NCBI RefSeq assembly: GCF_026003995.1
Contig: NZ_BPIG01000002.1
Coordinates: 620,001 to 684,000, forward strand
Direction of reading: 5' to 3'
DNA length: 64,000 nucleotides
Source: Tepidiforma sp.
GTDB taxonomy: Bacteria > Chloroflexota > Dehalococcoidia > Tepidiformales > Tepidiformaceae
The notes under the pieces are model-generated. The model was not told the origin of the DNA and did no database searches. It saw only the letters and a list, made by a program, of their open reading frames with translations. Shown one piece after another: positions 45,100-55,500 of the stretch. The position numbers were made by a program, and so were the translations under genes. Numbering within the stretch: position 1 is the stretch's first letter; each line of letters starts with the position of its first letter.

Positions 45100-45106
45100 G
45101 CGCGAA

Positions 45107-45112
45107 AGCCTA
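45107..45112 (-). promoter_or_regulatory. -10 box TAGGCT, leaderless
   Basis: TAGGCT on the minus strand, seven bases before the thioesterase ATG; likely also reads through to aat. Confidence 0.5.
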
Positions 45113-45180
45113 CCCCGCGCCGCCGCCCCGCTCCACGGGCGCCGTGGCGCAGAGGCCCTGCACTGCGGCACCATCCGGGG

Positions 45181-46138
45181 ATGCCGCGCTCACCGTCGTC
45201 CCGCGCTGCTGCCCGGCGCGCCCTCGACCGGCTCCGCGCCCTCCGCTCCGACCCGGAAGCCGCTCGCGCCGTCGCCCGCGAGCTTCTCGCTGCTCCCGCC
45301 GACCCCGAAACGCTGCTCACCGCCGTCGACCTCCTCGCCGCCGCGCCAGCTCCCGCCGACCTGGCGCCGTTGCGGGCCGCCTTCGCGTGGCTCGCCGCCG
45401 CCCCGAAGCGGCGCGACCCCGGCGCCCTGCTCCGCGCCCGCATCCTTGACGCTATCGCGCCCGCCGCGACCCGCGAAGACCTCGGCCTCGCGCTGGGCGC
45501 GCTCGAGACGGTCGAGCCGACCATCAACGGCTCCGGCGAGCCCCTCCGCGCCGCCGCCCTCCGCCTCCTCGCCCGCCTCGACCTCGAGGCCGCCGCCGCG
45601 CAGGCGGCCGTCACCCTCGCTGCCGCCGACGCCCACCCGATGTCCGGCGAGCCCGCGCTCACCGCCGTCCGCGTCCTCGCGGCCGCCGAACGCTCCGAAG
45701 CGCTCGTCATCGCCGCGCTCGCATCGCCGCTCCCGGCCGCGCTCCGCGCCGAGGCCGTCCGTGGGCTCGCCGCCCTCGACGCCGCCGCGCTCGCGTCGTT
45801 CACCCCGCGCAGCGCTCCCGGGCTTCATGGCCGAACCCGAGCTTGCCCTCGCCCTCGCCGACCTCCTGCTCGCCCACCCCTCAGGCGAGCGGGCTGCGGG
45901 AGCGCTCACGCAGCTGCTCGCGGCCGCCCGGGGCGTCGAACTCTACGCCTCGCTGGCTGCCTCCATCGTCGCCGCGCGCAGCGAATGGGCGCTCGTCAGC
46001 TTCGCCGATGCCCTCGAGGCCGAGACCGGCCCCGCGAAGCTCGCCGCCGCCCGCGAGGCGCTGTCGCTCGCGCCGCCGCTCCCGGCCGCGTCCCGCGCCG
46101 CCGCCATCATCGAGCGCCGCCTCGGCCCATCGGCCTAG
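45181..46138 (+). CDS. Alanine-rich alpha-helical (HEAT-like) protein, frameshifted
   Basis: About 318 residues after deleting one C from 45803-45806, which gives FTRAALPGFMAEPEL. Repeated Ala/Leu helix pairs of ~30-40 residues suggest a HEAT/ARM-like solenoid with no catalytic motif. No signal peptide. The stop TAG shares the palindrome CTAG with the convergent leuD stop. Function unknown. Confidence 0.65.
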
Positions 46139-46743
46139 CCCGCCAGCAGCGCCTCCGTCTTCGGCATCCACGCCGGCCGGCCCTGCTCGTACGCCGCAAT
46201 CCGGTCCTCCAGCTGCAGCGTCAGCCCGATATCGTCCAGCCCGTTCAGCAGGCAATACTTCACGAACGGGTCGATATCGAACCGCCGGCTCCACGCCCCG
46301 TCCGCCGTCGCCACCGTCTGCGATTCGAGGTCCACCACCAGCTCGGCCTCCGGCAGCTCCTCCGCCCGCGCCACCAGCCAGTCGCAGTCCTCCTGCGGCA
46401 GCGTGATCGTCAGCAGCCCGACCTTCGACGAGTTGTTCCGGAAGATGTCCGCGAACGACGGCGCGATGATCACCCGCAGCCCCATGTCGTCCAGCGCCCA
46501 CACTGCGTGCTCGCGCGACGACCCGCAGCCGAAGTTCGGCCCCGTCACCATGATCGGCGCCCCCTGGTAGACCGGCCGGTTCAGCACGAAGTCCGGGTCC
46601 TTCCGCCATTCGTCGAACGCATACGGCCCGAAGCCCGTCCGTTCGATCCGCTTCAGGAACTCCTTCGAAATGATCTGGTCCGTATCCACATCGGCCCGGT
46701 TCAGCGGGATGACCCGCCCGCGCACCGTCTCGAACTTCTTCAT
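46135..46743 (-). CDS. leuD: 3-isopropylmalate dehydratase small subunit
   Basis: 202 residues. PLNRADVDTDQIISKEFLKRI, NFGCGSSREHAVWAL and FADIFRNNSSKVGLL are LeuD hallmarks. Swivel domain of isopropylmalate isomerase; two bases after leuC. Confidence 0.96.
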   Translation of the reverse strand: MKKFETVRGRVIPLNRADVDTDQIISKEFLKRIERTGFGPYAFDEWRKDPDFVLNRPVYQGAPIMVTGPNFGCGSSREHAVWALDDMGLRVIIAPSFADIFRNNSSKVGLLTITLPQEDCDWLVARAEELPEAELVVDLESQTVATADGAWSRRFDIDPFVKYCLLNGLDDIGLTLQLEDRIAAYEQGRPAWMPKTEALLAG

Positions 46744-46745
46744 CG

Positions 46746-48152
46746 CTACTTCCACTCCCGGATGTCGACGAAATGGCCGGCGATCGCCGCCGCAGCGGCC
46801 ATCTGCGGGCTCACGAGGTGCGTCCGGCCGCCGCGGCCCTGCCGCCCCTCGAAGTTCCGGTTCGAGGTGCTCGCGCACCGCTCGCCCGGCATCAGGATGT
46901 CCGGGTTCATCCCGAGGCACATCGAGCAGCCGGCCTCCCGCCACTCGAATCCCGCCTCCTTGAAGATGCGGTCCAGCCCCTCTTCTTCTGCCTGGTGCTT
47001 CACGAGGCCCGAGCCCGGCACGACCATCGCCCGCACGTGCGGCGCGACCTTCCGGCCCCGCACCACCTCGGCCGCCGCCCGCAGGTCCTCGATCCGGCTG
47101 TTCGTGCACGAGCCGATGAACACCCGGTCCAGCCGGATTTCCTGGATCGGCGTCCCCGGCTCGAGCCCCATGTAGTGCAGCGCCCGCTCCGCCAGCTCCC
47201 GCGCCTGCGGCGTCGGCGCCTCCGAGGGGTCCGGCACCCTGCCGGTCACCGGCACGCTCTGCGCCGGCGTCGTCCCCCACGTGACCGTCGGCACGATCTC
47301 CGACCCGTCGAGCGTCACGTACGTGTCGAACTCCGCCCCCTCATCCGTCGGCAGCGACCGCCAGTAATCGAGCGCCCGCTCCCAGTCGGCGCCCTTCGGC
47401 GCGAACCGCCGCCCTTCCATGTACGCGAACGTCGTGTCGTCCGGCGCGATGAGGCCCGCCCGCGCGCCGCCTTCGATCGACATGTTGCAGATGGTCATCC
47501 GCCCTTCCATCGAAAGCTTCCGGATGACCTCGCCCCGGTACTCGATGACGTGCCCGACCCCGCCCGAGACGCCGATCTTCCCGATGATCCCGAGGATCAC
47601 GTCCTTCGCCGTCACGCCGGGGTGCAGCTCGCCCGTCACCTCGACCGACATCGTTTTCGGCTTTGCCTGCGGCAGCGTCTGCGTTGCCAGCACGTGCTCC
47701 ACTTCGCTCGTGCCGATGCCGAAGGCGAGCGCGCCGAACGCCCCGTGCGTCGAGGTGTGGCTGTCCCCGCAGACGATCGTCATCCCCGGCTGGGTCAGCC
47801 CCTGCTCCGGCCCGATGACGTGCACGATCCCCTGCCGGATATCGCCCACCCCGAAGAGCGGGATGCCGAACTCCTCGCAGTTCTTCCGCAGCGCCTCCAC
47901 CTGCTGCACCGAAAGCGGGTCCGACCACGGCTTGTCGCGGTCGATGGTCGGCACGTTGTGGTCCACCGTCGCCAGCGTCAGCTCGGGGTGCCGGACGCGC
48001 CGGCCCGCCAGCCGCAGCCCTTCGAACGCCTGCGGCGACGTCACTTCGTGCACGAGGTGGAGGTCGATGAAGAGCAGGTCGGGCTTCCCCGGCTCGCTCG
48101 CCACGACGTGCTGCTCCCAGATCTTCTGGATGATGGTCTTCGGTGTGCTCAC
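46746..48152 (-). CDS. leuC: 3-isopropylmalate dehydratase large subunit
   Basis: 468 residues. GTG start ([16 protein letters not shown]). [38 protein letters not shown] and [11 protein letters not shown] supply the three Fe-S cysteines of the aconitase fold. Isomerises 2- to 3-isopropylmalate with LeuD. Confidence 0.96.
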   Translation of the reverse strand: MSTPKTIIQKIWEQHVVASEPGKPDLLFIDLHLVHEVTSPQAFEGLRLAGRRVRHPELTLATVDHNVPTIDRDKPWSDPLSVQQVEALRKNCEEFGIPLFGVGDIRQGIVHVIGPEQGLTQPGMTIVCGDSHTSTHGAFGALAFGIGTSEVEHVLATQTLPQAKPKTMSVEVTGELHPGVTAKDVILGIIGKIGVSGGVGHVIEYRGEVIRKLSMEGRMTICNMSIEGGARAGLIAPDDTTFAYMEGRRFAPKGADWERALDYWRSLPTDEGAEFDTYVTLDGSEIVPTVTWGTTPAQSVPVTGRVPDPSEAPTPQARELAERALHYMGLEPGTPIQEIRLDRVFIGSCTNSRIEDLRAAAEVVRGRKVAPHVRAMVVPGSGLVKHQAEEEGLDRIFKEAGFEWREAGCSMCLGMNPDILMPGERCASTSNRNFEGRQGRGGRTHLVSPQMAAAAAIAGHFVDIREWK

Positions 48153-48232
48153 AGGGCTCCTGCCGCGGTCGGTCTCGTTCGTTGCGGGTTGTACCGAAAA
48201 GTGTACCAGCCCCGCAGCTACCGGCCGGTCTT

Positions 48233-51028
48233 TCAGCGCCGCCCGCCGCGCACGCCCGGGCCCGGCCGCGGCGTCCGGCCCGGCGCCGGCGGGGTGGCGG
48301 CACTCACCGCCTCGCTGAGGAGGCACAGCCGCACCGTCTCGATGAGCATCTTCGGACCAGCGAACGCCCGGGCCACGACCCGGTTCCCGGCGGAATCGGC
48401 GGCCTTCGTCACCCGCCCCGAAGCGGCGTGTCCGATGTATCCCGTGTTGACGACAACGAGGTCGACCGAACCCGAAGCACGGTCCACAGCCCGCCCGCCT
48501 TGCTTCGCCGAGTCCGGGTCCAGCCAGTCGACCTTGAGGCCGAAAGCTTCCAGCTCCGGCTGGGTCTTGGTCTGAAGATCGGGACGACCTCCCACGATGA
48601 GCACCGACTTGCCGCGCAGCCGTTCGGGATCCGCCTGCACCCCGACGGGCTCCCCGAGCAGTTTCTTGAGCTCTTCGCCGCCCGCTTCGCGGACCTCCGG
48701 GAATGAGGATGCGATGAGCCTGAAATCATCGACGCGGCTGGACTCTTTGCGAAATCCTTCGATAGCCCGCTGGACGAGAGCCTCGATCGGAAGCCCCCGC
48801 TCTAGCGCCCACTCCAGCCCCGCCAGCAGCGCTCGCTTACGGAGCGAGGCGAACACCTCCGGTGACGAGAACTCCTCGCACAGGTTCGGTACCTCATCGT
48901 CCTTCCCCTGCCGCAGCAGCTCCCGCACCAGCCGCACGAACGCCTGCTCCGCATCCTGGTCGTGCGTCTTCCGCCGCGCCGTGTCCAGCGCGAGCCGGAA
49001 CAGCCACCAGCGCTGCTCCCCGTCGAGCGCCTCGGCCCCCGCGATCATCCCCTCCTCCACCCCATCCGCGATCCGGTTCAGCGTGTTGTCGCCCCGCTGC
49101 GTGGTCGCCGCGAACTCCGCCGCCTCCAGCAGATTTTGCACGTTGCCGATGCCCCGCGCCTCCAGGGCCGCAGGCAGCACCTCGTCGATGACGGCGTCCG
49201 TCACGTGGCCGTTGTCCTCCGCCAGCACTTCCGAAAGGTGCTCCCAGCTGTCGTCCAGCCGCACCTGCTTCAGGTACTCGAAGTACCCCTTGAAATCCTT
49301 CGTCAGCCCCTTCCCGTCGCCTTCCGCAGCGAGCCGGTACGCCGCGAGGAACTCCGCATACCCGCGCAGCCGCTCCTCGCTGCCGATGAGCCGCAGCAGC
49401 TGCCGGCGCTGGTCGCGCGAAGCCCACTCCCGCGGCCCGCGCGCGACGATCGCCAGCGTCGAAACTGCCCCGACCGGCACCACCTCCGGGTGGCGCTCCC
49501 CGGCGGCCTTCAGCAGGTCGATGGCCAGCTGCGCCGCCCACGAAAAATCCCCCGCGACGGTCGTCTTCTTCGGCCAGGCGTTCGCCCAGTCGGCCACCGC
49601 CTCCCCCTCGTACAGCACGCTCGCGAGCAGCACCAGCCCGAGCACCCGCGTATCCGCCGCGACCGACCCGTCGCGCACGAAGTCGCTCAGCCGCTGCTCG
49701 TCGACCTGCTGGCCGCGCCGCGCCGCGCCGAGGAACTGCGCCAGCCGCACCAGCCCGTGCAGGCTCGCCTCGCGCCGCGCGATCTCCGGGTCCTCCGCGA
49801 GCCCGGCGATCGCCTCCCGCCCGGCCTCCCACCGGTCCTCGCCGATGCCGCTGCCGCGGTTGTTGACCTCCTGCCAGAGCGCTGCGTACGCATCGGCGAA
49901 CCGGTCGCCCTTCAATCCGAGCGCGGCCGCGAACTCCTGCCATGCGGCGGCCTTCAGCCCGCGCTCCGCCTCCGCCGTGAGGTCCGCGTCGGCCCCCGCG
50001 TCGCCGGCCAGCGCCCGCCGGAACCACGTCAGCGCCTCCGCCCACCGGCCGTTGTAGAAGAACCAGTACCCCAGCAGCATCCGCAGCGCCGCCTGCTCGC
50101 CGTCGCGCGCCTGCTGCAGCCGGGCCTCCAGCGCCTGCCGCGCCGGGTCGTCGTGCTCGCTCCGCAGCCGGTCCAGCTCCGATTTCCAGTCGAACGTCGA
50201 ACTCGCCGCGTCCGGTAGCTCCGGTTCGTCGGTCGGGCCCGTCCCGGGCTCTGTCCCCGGAGCTGACGGCACGACCGTCACCCCCGGGGCGCGCGTTTCG
50301 CCCGCCCCCAGGGCGTCGACGAGCCGCTCCAGCGCCGCGGTCAGCCGGTCGAGCCGCTCGTACAGCCCGTCCAGCCCGGCCGGGATGCCGTCCGCGGCCG
50401 CCGGCGCAGCCGTCCCCGCGGCGGTCCCGGCCTCCCCGGCGGCCGCCGCCTCCGCCGTTCCGGTCGTGGGCTCTTCGCGTGGCTTCTCCTCGGCCTTCTT
50501 CGCTTCCTCCGCAGCGTCCTGCGCCACCGCCTGCCGGCGCTCCTCCGCGATCCGCGCCTCCTCGTCCTCCCGCCACCGCTCCACTTCGCCGCTGTCCGGC
50601 AGCACCAGCAGGTCGCCGAACCCGTCTTCGAGAATCCGGAGCGTCTCCGGCACCCGCGGCAGCCGCCACCGCTTCTCCTGCGGCACCCACCGGTACCCCG
50701 GCACCCGCTTCACCAGCTCCCGGTCCGCGAACGAACACTGCACCGAGAACTCGTTTTCCATCACCTCGAGGCGCGCTTCCGCCGTCGGCGGGTCCTGCGA
50801 CTGCGCCCGCGCGGCCGCCACCTCCTCCGCCAGCGCCGCCGGCGGCTGCCAGCCGTCCGGCCCGAACAGGTGGTCCAGCAGCCGGTACGTGGCCATCTGG
50901 CGCGGCAGCGAATAGCTCCGCCGCGGCGGCAGCCACCGCGCCCCGGGAAAATGGCGCAGCACCACCCGGTCGGCCGCGCTCGCGGCCTCCGCCAGCAGCC
51001 GGTTCTCATCCGCCCGCACCGTGATCAT
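48233..51028 (-). CDS. HARP-like repeats / helical region / DUF2325-like protein
   Basis: 931 residues. Two N-terminal HARP-like repeats (residues ~25-60, [19 protein letters not shown]; ~108-140, [18 protein letters not shown]) resemble DNA-structure-binding modules of SMARCAL1-type helicases. A charged helix (~150-190) and an Ala/Gly/Thr linker follow, then a long TPR-like helical core ([21 protein letters not shown]) to ~790. The C-terminus (~805-905) matches DUF2325: [26 protein letters not shown], and [13 protein letters not shown]. No helicase or nuclease motif, no TM. Monocistronic, with a TAGAGT box 9 bases upstream. Role unknown; DNA-linked sensing or defence is a guess. Confidence 0.72.
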   Translation of the reverse strand: MITVRADENRLLAEAASAADRVVLRHFPGARWLPPRRSYSLPRQMATYRLLDHLFGPDGWQPPAALAEEVAAARAQSQDPPTAEARLEVMENEFSVQCSFADRELVKRVPGYRWVPQEKRWRLPRVPETLRILEDGFGDLLVLPDSGEVERWREDEEARIAEERRQAVAQDAAEEAKKAEEKPREEPTTGTAEAAAAGEAGTAAGTAAPAAADGIPAGLDGLYERLDRLTAALERLVDALGAGETRAPGVTVVPSAPGTEPGTGPTDEPELPDAASSTFDWKSELDRLRSEHDDPARQALEARLQQARDGEQAALRMLLGYWFFYNGRWAEALTWFRRALAGDAGADADLTAEAERGLKAAAWQEFAAALGLKGDRFADAYAALWQEVNNRGSGIGEDRWEAGREAIAGLAEDPEIARREASLHGLVRLAQFLGAARRGQQVDEQRLSDFVRDGSVAADTRVLGLVLLASVLYEGEAVADWANAWPKKTTVAGDFSWAAQLAIDLLKAAGERHPEVVPVGAVSTLAIVARGPREWASRDQRRQLLRLIGSEERLRGYAEFLAAYRLAAEGDGKGLTKDFKGYFEYLKQVRLDDSWEHLSEVLAEDNGHVTDAVIDEVLPAALEARGIGNVQNLLEAAEFAATTQRGDNTLNRIADGVEEGMIAGAEALDGEQRWWLFRLALDTARRKTHDQDAEQAFVRLVRELLRQGKDDEVPNLCEEFSSPEVFASLRKRALLAGLEWALERGLPIEALVQRAIEGFRKESSRVDDFRLIASSFPEVREAGGEELKKLLGEPVGVQADPERLRGKSVLIVGGRPDLQTKTQPELEAFGLKVDWLDPDSAKQGGRAVDRASGSVDLVVVNTGYIGHAASGRVTKAADSAGNRVVARAFAGPKMLIETVRLCLLSEAVSAATPPAPGRTPRPGPGVRGGRR

Positions 51029-51037
51029 TGCGCCGCA

Positions 51038-51043
51038 ACTCTA
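51038..51043 (-). promoter_or_regulatory. -10 box TAGAGT, near-leaderless
   Basis: TAGAGT on the minus strand, nine bases before the ATG at 51028. Confidence 0.45.
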
Positions 51044-51299
51044 GCACGCCGAAAGCAGGCCCTGCGCATCACCGTCTCCGTTCGCCCGGTAGCCGCCAGG
51101 GCGCCATCCGGTGGCCGGACGGTGGACTTCTAACGCCGCTCTAATGGCCCCGCCTTGACACGCTGCGGTATCTTCACGGTGCGTTCACTGAAGTGGTCGA
51201 GCGGTGGACAGCACGGTTCGAACGGGTGGCCCACGGGAGCCCCCGGGTTCGTTGGGGAGCGAGCCCGGTCCCGCCCGCCAGCCCGCAGGGAAGATCGCC
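51044..51299 (+). other. Noncoding interval and leader before the 51300 surface gene
   Basis: 256 bases with no gene. TTGACA at 51155-51160 and TATCTT at 51169-51174 are too close (8 bp) to be one ordinary promoter. The leader before 51300 holds a hairpin near 51252-51278 (CGGGTTCG / CGAGCCCG arms) and AGGGA before the ATG. No riboswitch class recognised. Confidence 0.4.
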
Positions 51300-52274
51300 A
51301 TGACGCCCCGCCGCATCGTCGCTCTCCTCGCTGCCGCAGCGGCCGCGTTCGCCGCGCTCGCTGCCCTCCCGGCCGCCGCACAGATTCCCTACACCGTCTC
51401 GGCGATCGCCCCCGCGCCCGTCCAGCCCGGCCAGCAGGCCGCCGTCACCGTCCGCGTCGAAGGCCAGGTCGCTACCCTCCCGGGCTTCATCTACGACGTC
51501 CAGGGCGGCACGCTCGTCGGCGTCCTCGCGCCCACCCCCGTCGCCGCCAACGTCGCGGAGGGCACCGTCTTCGTCCGCCGCGATACCCCCGGCACGGCGA
51601 CCCTCTCCGTCTCCTTCGCCGGCCAGGTCCTCGCCTCCGCGAACGTCACCTTCGGCGCCTCTTCCGGCGCCATCCGCGTCGAAACCCTCCTCGATGCGGG
51701 CTCCGACGCCGCCGCCCGCACCTGGCGCTACCAGGTCATCGATGCCGCGGGCGCCGTCGCCGCCGAGCTCCAGGTCAGCACCAGCGGCGACGCCCCGCTC
51801 GGCGCGGCTGTCGCCGAGGGCCTGCCCGCCGGCGCTTACGCCGTCCGCCAGGTGCTCGGCGCCGATACGGCTCTCGCCTGCGCGCCTGGCGCCTTCTACG
51901 CCGTCAGCCAGCCCGCCGGCGCGGTCGCGACCGTCACCCTCGGCGCCAGCCCCGTCACCGTCCGATTCACCATCGTCCCCTGCCCCGACCTGCCCGCCGG
52001 CCTCGAAGTCATCATCCCGGTCGACACCATCGTCCCCGGCGCCGGCAGCGGCATCGTCGGCGACGCCGTCCCCGCGCCGGCCGAGCCGCCGTTCAGCGAA
52101 GTTGCCGGCGTCCGCCAGCCCGGCCCCGGCCTCCTCCCGCCGGCCGCGGGCAACAGCCCGGCCGCGGCCGCGCCCTCGCCGCTCCCGGCGCTCATCGCCG
52201 CGGGCTCCCTGCTCCTCCTCTCCGGCGGCGGCCTGCTCCTCCTCTCCCGCCGCCGGTCCCGCCCCCTGGTGTGA
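51300..52274 (+). CDS. Secreted protein with C-terminal anchor, possible sortase substrate
   Basis: 324 residues. Signal peptide (RRIVALLAAAAAAFAALAALPAAAQ), then Ig-like beta-rich segments (TVSAIAPAPVQPGQQAAVTVRV; GFIYDVQGGTLVGVLA resembling a cohesin/TIG style), two cysteines, a Pro/Ala linker and LPPAAGNS some 20 residues before a hydrophobic helix (LIAAGSLLLLSGGGLLLLS) and RRRSR. That end has the order of a sorting signal, though LPPAAG is not canonical LPxTG. First gene of the surface locus. Confidence 0.7.
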   Translation: MTPRRIVALLAAAAAAFAALAALPAAAQIPYTVSAIAPAPVQPGQQAAVTVRVEGQVATLPGFIYDVQGGTLVGVLAPTPVAANVAEGTVFVRRDTPGTATLSVSFAGQVLASANVTFGASSGAIRVETLLDAGSDAAARTWRYQVIDAAGAVAAELQVSTSGDAPLGAAVAEGLPAGAYAVRQVLGADTALACAPGAFYAVSQPAGAVATVTLGASPVTVRFTIVPCPDLPAGLEVIIPVDTIVPGAGSGIVGDAVPAPAEPPFSEVAGVRQPGPGLLPPAAGNSPAAAAPSPLPALIAAGSLLLLSGGGLLLLSRRRSRPLV

Positions 52275-52292
52275 GCCTTCGGTCAGGAGGCA

Positions 52293-52326
52293 CCCCGGGT
52301 GCGCCAGTTGGCCGGCGCACCCGGGG
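52293..52326 (+). terminator. Strong hairpin terminator
   Basis: CCCCGGGTGCGCC (52293-52305) pairs perfectly over 13 bp with GGCGCACCCGGGG (52314-52326), loop of eight. Followed by TAACTATTT. It closes the 51300 gene. Confidence 0.8.
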
Positions 52327-52370
52327 TAACTATTTCCCCCTCGAGACGTTCAGATTTTACGAACGAAGGC

Positions 52371-52400
52371 TTGACGCTAACGCTGGCCTTCGGCCATAAC
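52371..52400 (+). promoter_or_regulatory. Sigma70-like promoter of the large surface protein
   Basis: TTGACG (52371-52376), 18-bp spacer, CATAAC (52395-52400). The start of transcription would leave a ~95-base leader before 52504 with GC-rich inverted repeats (GGCAGC.CACC / GGTG..GCTGCC near 52416-52450), then AGGGGGA at the ribosome site. Confidence 0.55.
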
Positions 52401-52503
52401 TTCTCAAGCTCACGGCAGCCACCGGTGGGTCGAGACGCTGGTGCCGCTGCCGCCAAATCCCACGGCGCCGGCGGGGTGCGCCCACGAGTCCCAGGGGGAC
52501 TTC

Positions 52504-55500
52504 ATGGTGCGTTCCTCCCGGCGGTTTTGCGTTTTTGCCGCCCTCGCCCTCCTCGCAGCCGTCGTCTCGGTCGGCCAGCTCCGGCTGTCCGAAACCCCGG
52601 CGCGCGCCGCCTACGACCCCTCCGGTCCCGCCTGGGACCCCCTCTCGACGTTCGACGCCTCCAGCAGCCCGGCGCCGGTCCTCGAGCCGCCGAAGCTCCT
52701 CGCGGGCACCAACTCCCACGGCCTCCCGGCCAACGCCCAAACGCGCAACGGCTACTGCCTCGATGTCAACGTCCCCGGCGTGACCGCCGCCGCCATCGGC
52801 ACCCTCGGCTTCGTCATCACCGCCACCAACCCCATCAACCCGGCCGACCCGCCCTCCGTCAACGTGCCCGTGCCCACCAGCGGCACCTACGCCTACGGCG
52901 CGGTCGGCCCCGCCGCCGGCGCCGACTATGACGACGGCGGCACCCCCGCCGATACCTCCGACGACGTCTACTGCGTCGTCGCCTATGCGCCCCCCGGCTA
53001 CCAGACTCTCTCCATCGCCTGGCACTGGGACGGCACCGCCTCGGTCCCGAACCCGATCATCCTCCCCGACATCGCCATCGTCACCGTCACCCTCGACAAA
53101 ATCGGCGACGGCATCGTCGGCGGCCCGGCCGAGGTCTGCACCACCGGCTGGGACAGCACCTTCCTCACCGGCGCCTCTTCCAACCCCGTCTCCGGCGTCA
53201 ACAGCCCGCTCATCCCCAACGGACTCACCGACCCGCCCGACCCCGTCAACGCCGTCTCCACCACCGACTTCACCATCGTCTCGTTCACCGGCGCCACGCC
53301 GACCGTCGCCTACGTCCGCCAGGTCGGCCCCGAATGGTGCGCCGGCATCGATGCACCCAACAACTCCTCGAACATCCAGGTCCAGTTCAACTTCCACGCC
53401 GTCTACAACCGCGTCGATATCGGCAACCCCATCGTCACCATCGACAAGGACGCCGACGACCAGCCCGCGAGCCTCCAGCTTCCTGCCAACCGCCTCGTCG
53501 AAATCAAGCGCGTCGTCGAACTCCGCCACGTGACCCTCGACGGGCGCACGCCGCCCCGTCCCCTCTCCTCCCCGATGGTCATCGGCGCCACCCACTACAT
53601 CTGCCTCATCGGCACCGTCGCCGCCGACTCCCTCCTCGCCTCCAACATCGCCTTCACCCCCATCGGCGGGCCCGATGTGCCCGGCGTCACGGGTATCACC
53701 GTCTTCCATAAGTCCGCCGCGAACGAGCCCCGCATCAGCTCCTCCGTGCCCAACGGCACCCTCTGCTTCTCCTACACCTCGAACGCCCCCGGCCAGCACG
53801 CCGTCGCTGCCTACTTCAACGATTCGAACAACGGCGGTGCGCTCACCGCTGCCTTCTTCGACACCGACGGCGACGGCAACGGCATCGTCCAGCCGGGCCC
53901 GGCGAGCCCCCTCATCACCCGCTGGGTCCGCATCGACCGCACCGAAATCACCACCGGCGGCACCCCGACCTCCGGCGTCGTTACGTTCGGCACGATCGAG
54001 CTCCCCCTCCGCTTCAACGTCGCCGACGGCACCTTCCTCGCCAGCGCGAACCTGACCGAGTGGGTCATCGGCTCCTTCAACTCCGGCACCCCACAGACGA
54101 CCAACCTCCTCGTCGACGGCGCCCGCCTTGAAATGCGCATCATCGGCTGCGGCTACTTCCAGGTGCCCAACACGCTCCTCAAGCCGACCGTCGTCACCGG
54201 CATCTCCGTCGGCGGCCGCTTCGAACTGAACGACGGCAGCCAGGACCCCTTCGCGCCCGCCTTCGGCGATACCGACGCCAATCCCGACGACATCCGCATC
54301 TCCACCACCAACGCCCCCAACTGCGGCCCCAGCGCCACGACCCGCATCGAAATCGACGTCTTCTACCCCGGCCAGACCACGCCGGCGAGCGTCACCGAAC
54401 ACGTCACCATCCGCTACGTCTTCTTCCCCGGGCAGAAGGACGTCCGCGTTGCCTGGGCCGGGCAGATCGTGACCATCACCTACGCCTTCGCCTCCAACGT
54501 CTCCTGCGCCGGCCAGACGGTCCGCTTCACCCGCCCTTCCGGCCAGCCCGGCACCTTCCTGCCAGCCCCCGGCATCACCATCGACGGCCCCGGCTCCGCC
54601 TCCACCGACTTCGGCGCGAACTGCTCCGCCACCATCCGCTACGAAAGCGAAGTCCCCGGCGAGGTCGACATCGAGGTCTTCATCGACGGCCGCCCGTGGA
54701 CCAAGATCGCCTACGTCATCTACTACCTCGTCTTCGAAGACATCACAGTCGACGCCACGCCCGACCAGTTCGTCTCGACCCTCGGCGGCGTCACCGCCAA
54801 CCTCCGCGGCTACTTCGTCGGCTCCAATCCCTCCGGTCGCCCGGCCGAGACCAAGCCCGACGGCCGCACCGTCCCCGCCGACCGCTGGGTCCTCCCCGAC
54901 GACTGGGCCAAGCTTCGTGGCGACCCCAACTTCCGCTCCGACCCGCCCGAGATGCCCGCCGCCATCGTCACCTTCATGCTGCAGAACGAACCCGTCCGGA
55001 ACTCCTACAGCCCGCGGGTCACCAACGGCTCCTCCGGCTTCTTCGTCCCGGACGACCCGACCGACTTCTCCCCCAACGTGAACCCTCACACGAAGGTGCC
55101 GACCGTCCTCGGCTCCCTGGCGAAGCCGCGCATGTACTCCCAGCCCTCCGACGGCCAGGGCCAGGCCACCATCGCCACCTACGGCGACTTCAACCTCACC
55201 TTCGAGGAGTGCCCCGCCAACCGCATCACCGGCAACCCCCACTGCGAGCCCGAGCAGATCGTCGGCCGCAGCCGCTACTTCGCCGTCGCCGAATACCCCG
55301 AACCCACCACCCGCGGCAAGCACCCCGCCATCGCCTCCAACGTCGACGAGACGACCTGGCGGTGGGCCGGCTACAAGCGCGTCACCGTCGTCAACGGCGA
55401 ATCGCCCCAGTTCAAGTACGTCGTCGCCCACCTCAAAGACCGCGACGGCTTCTGCGATGCCGCCAACTTCAACAACGTCCTCGGCATCCCCATCCGCTTC

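Noticed and set aside
51215-51223. GGTTCGAAC as a tRNA T-loop
   Set aside because: No acceptor, D or anticodon arms can be drawn around it.
52401-52503. A small ORF or known riboswitch in the leader of the large surface protein
   Set aside because: No ORF with a ribosome site and no recognised RNA class; only GC-rich inverted repeats.
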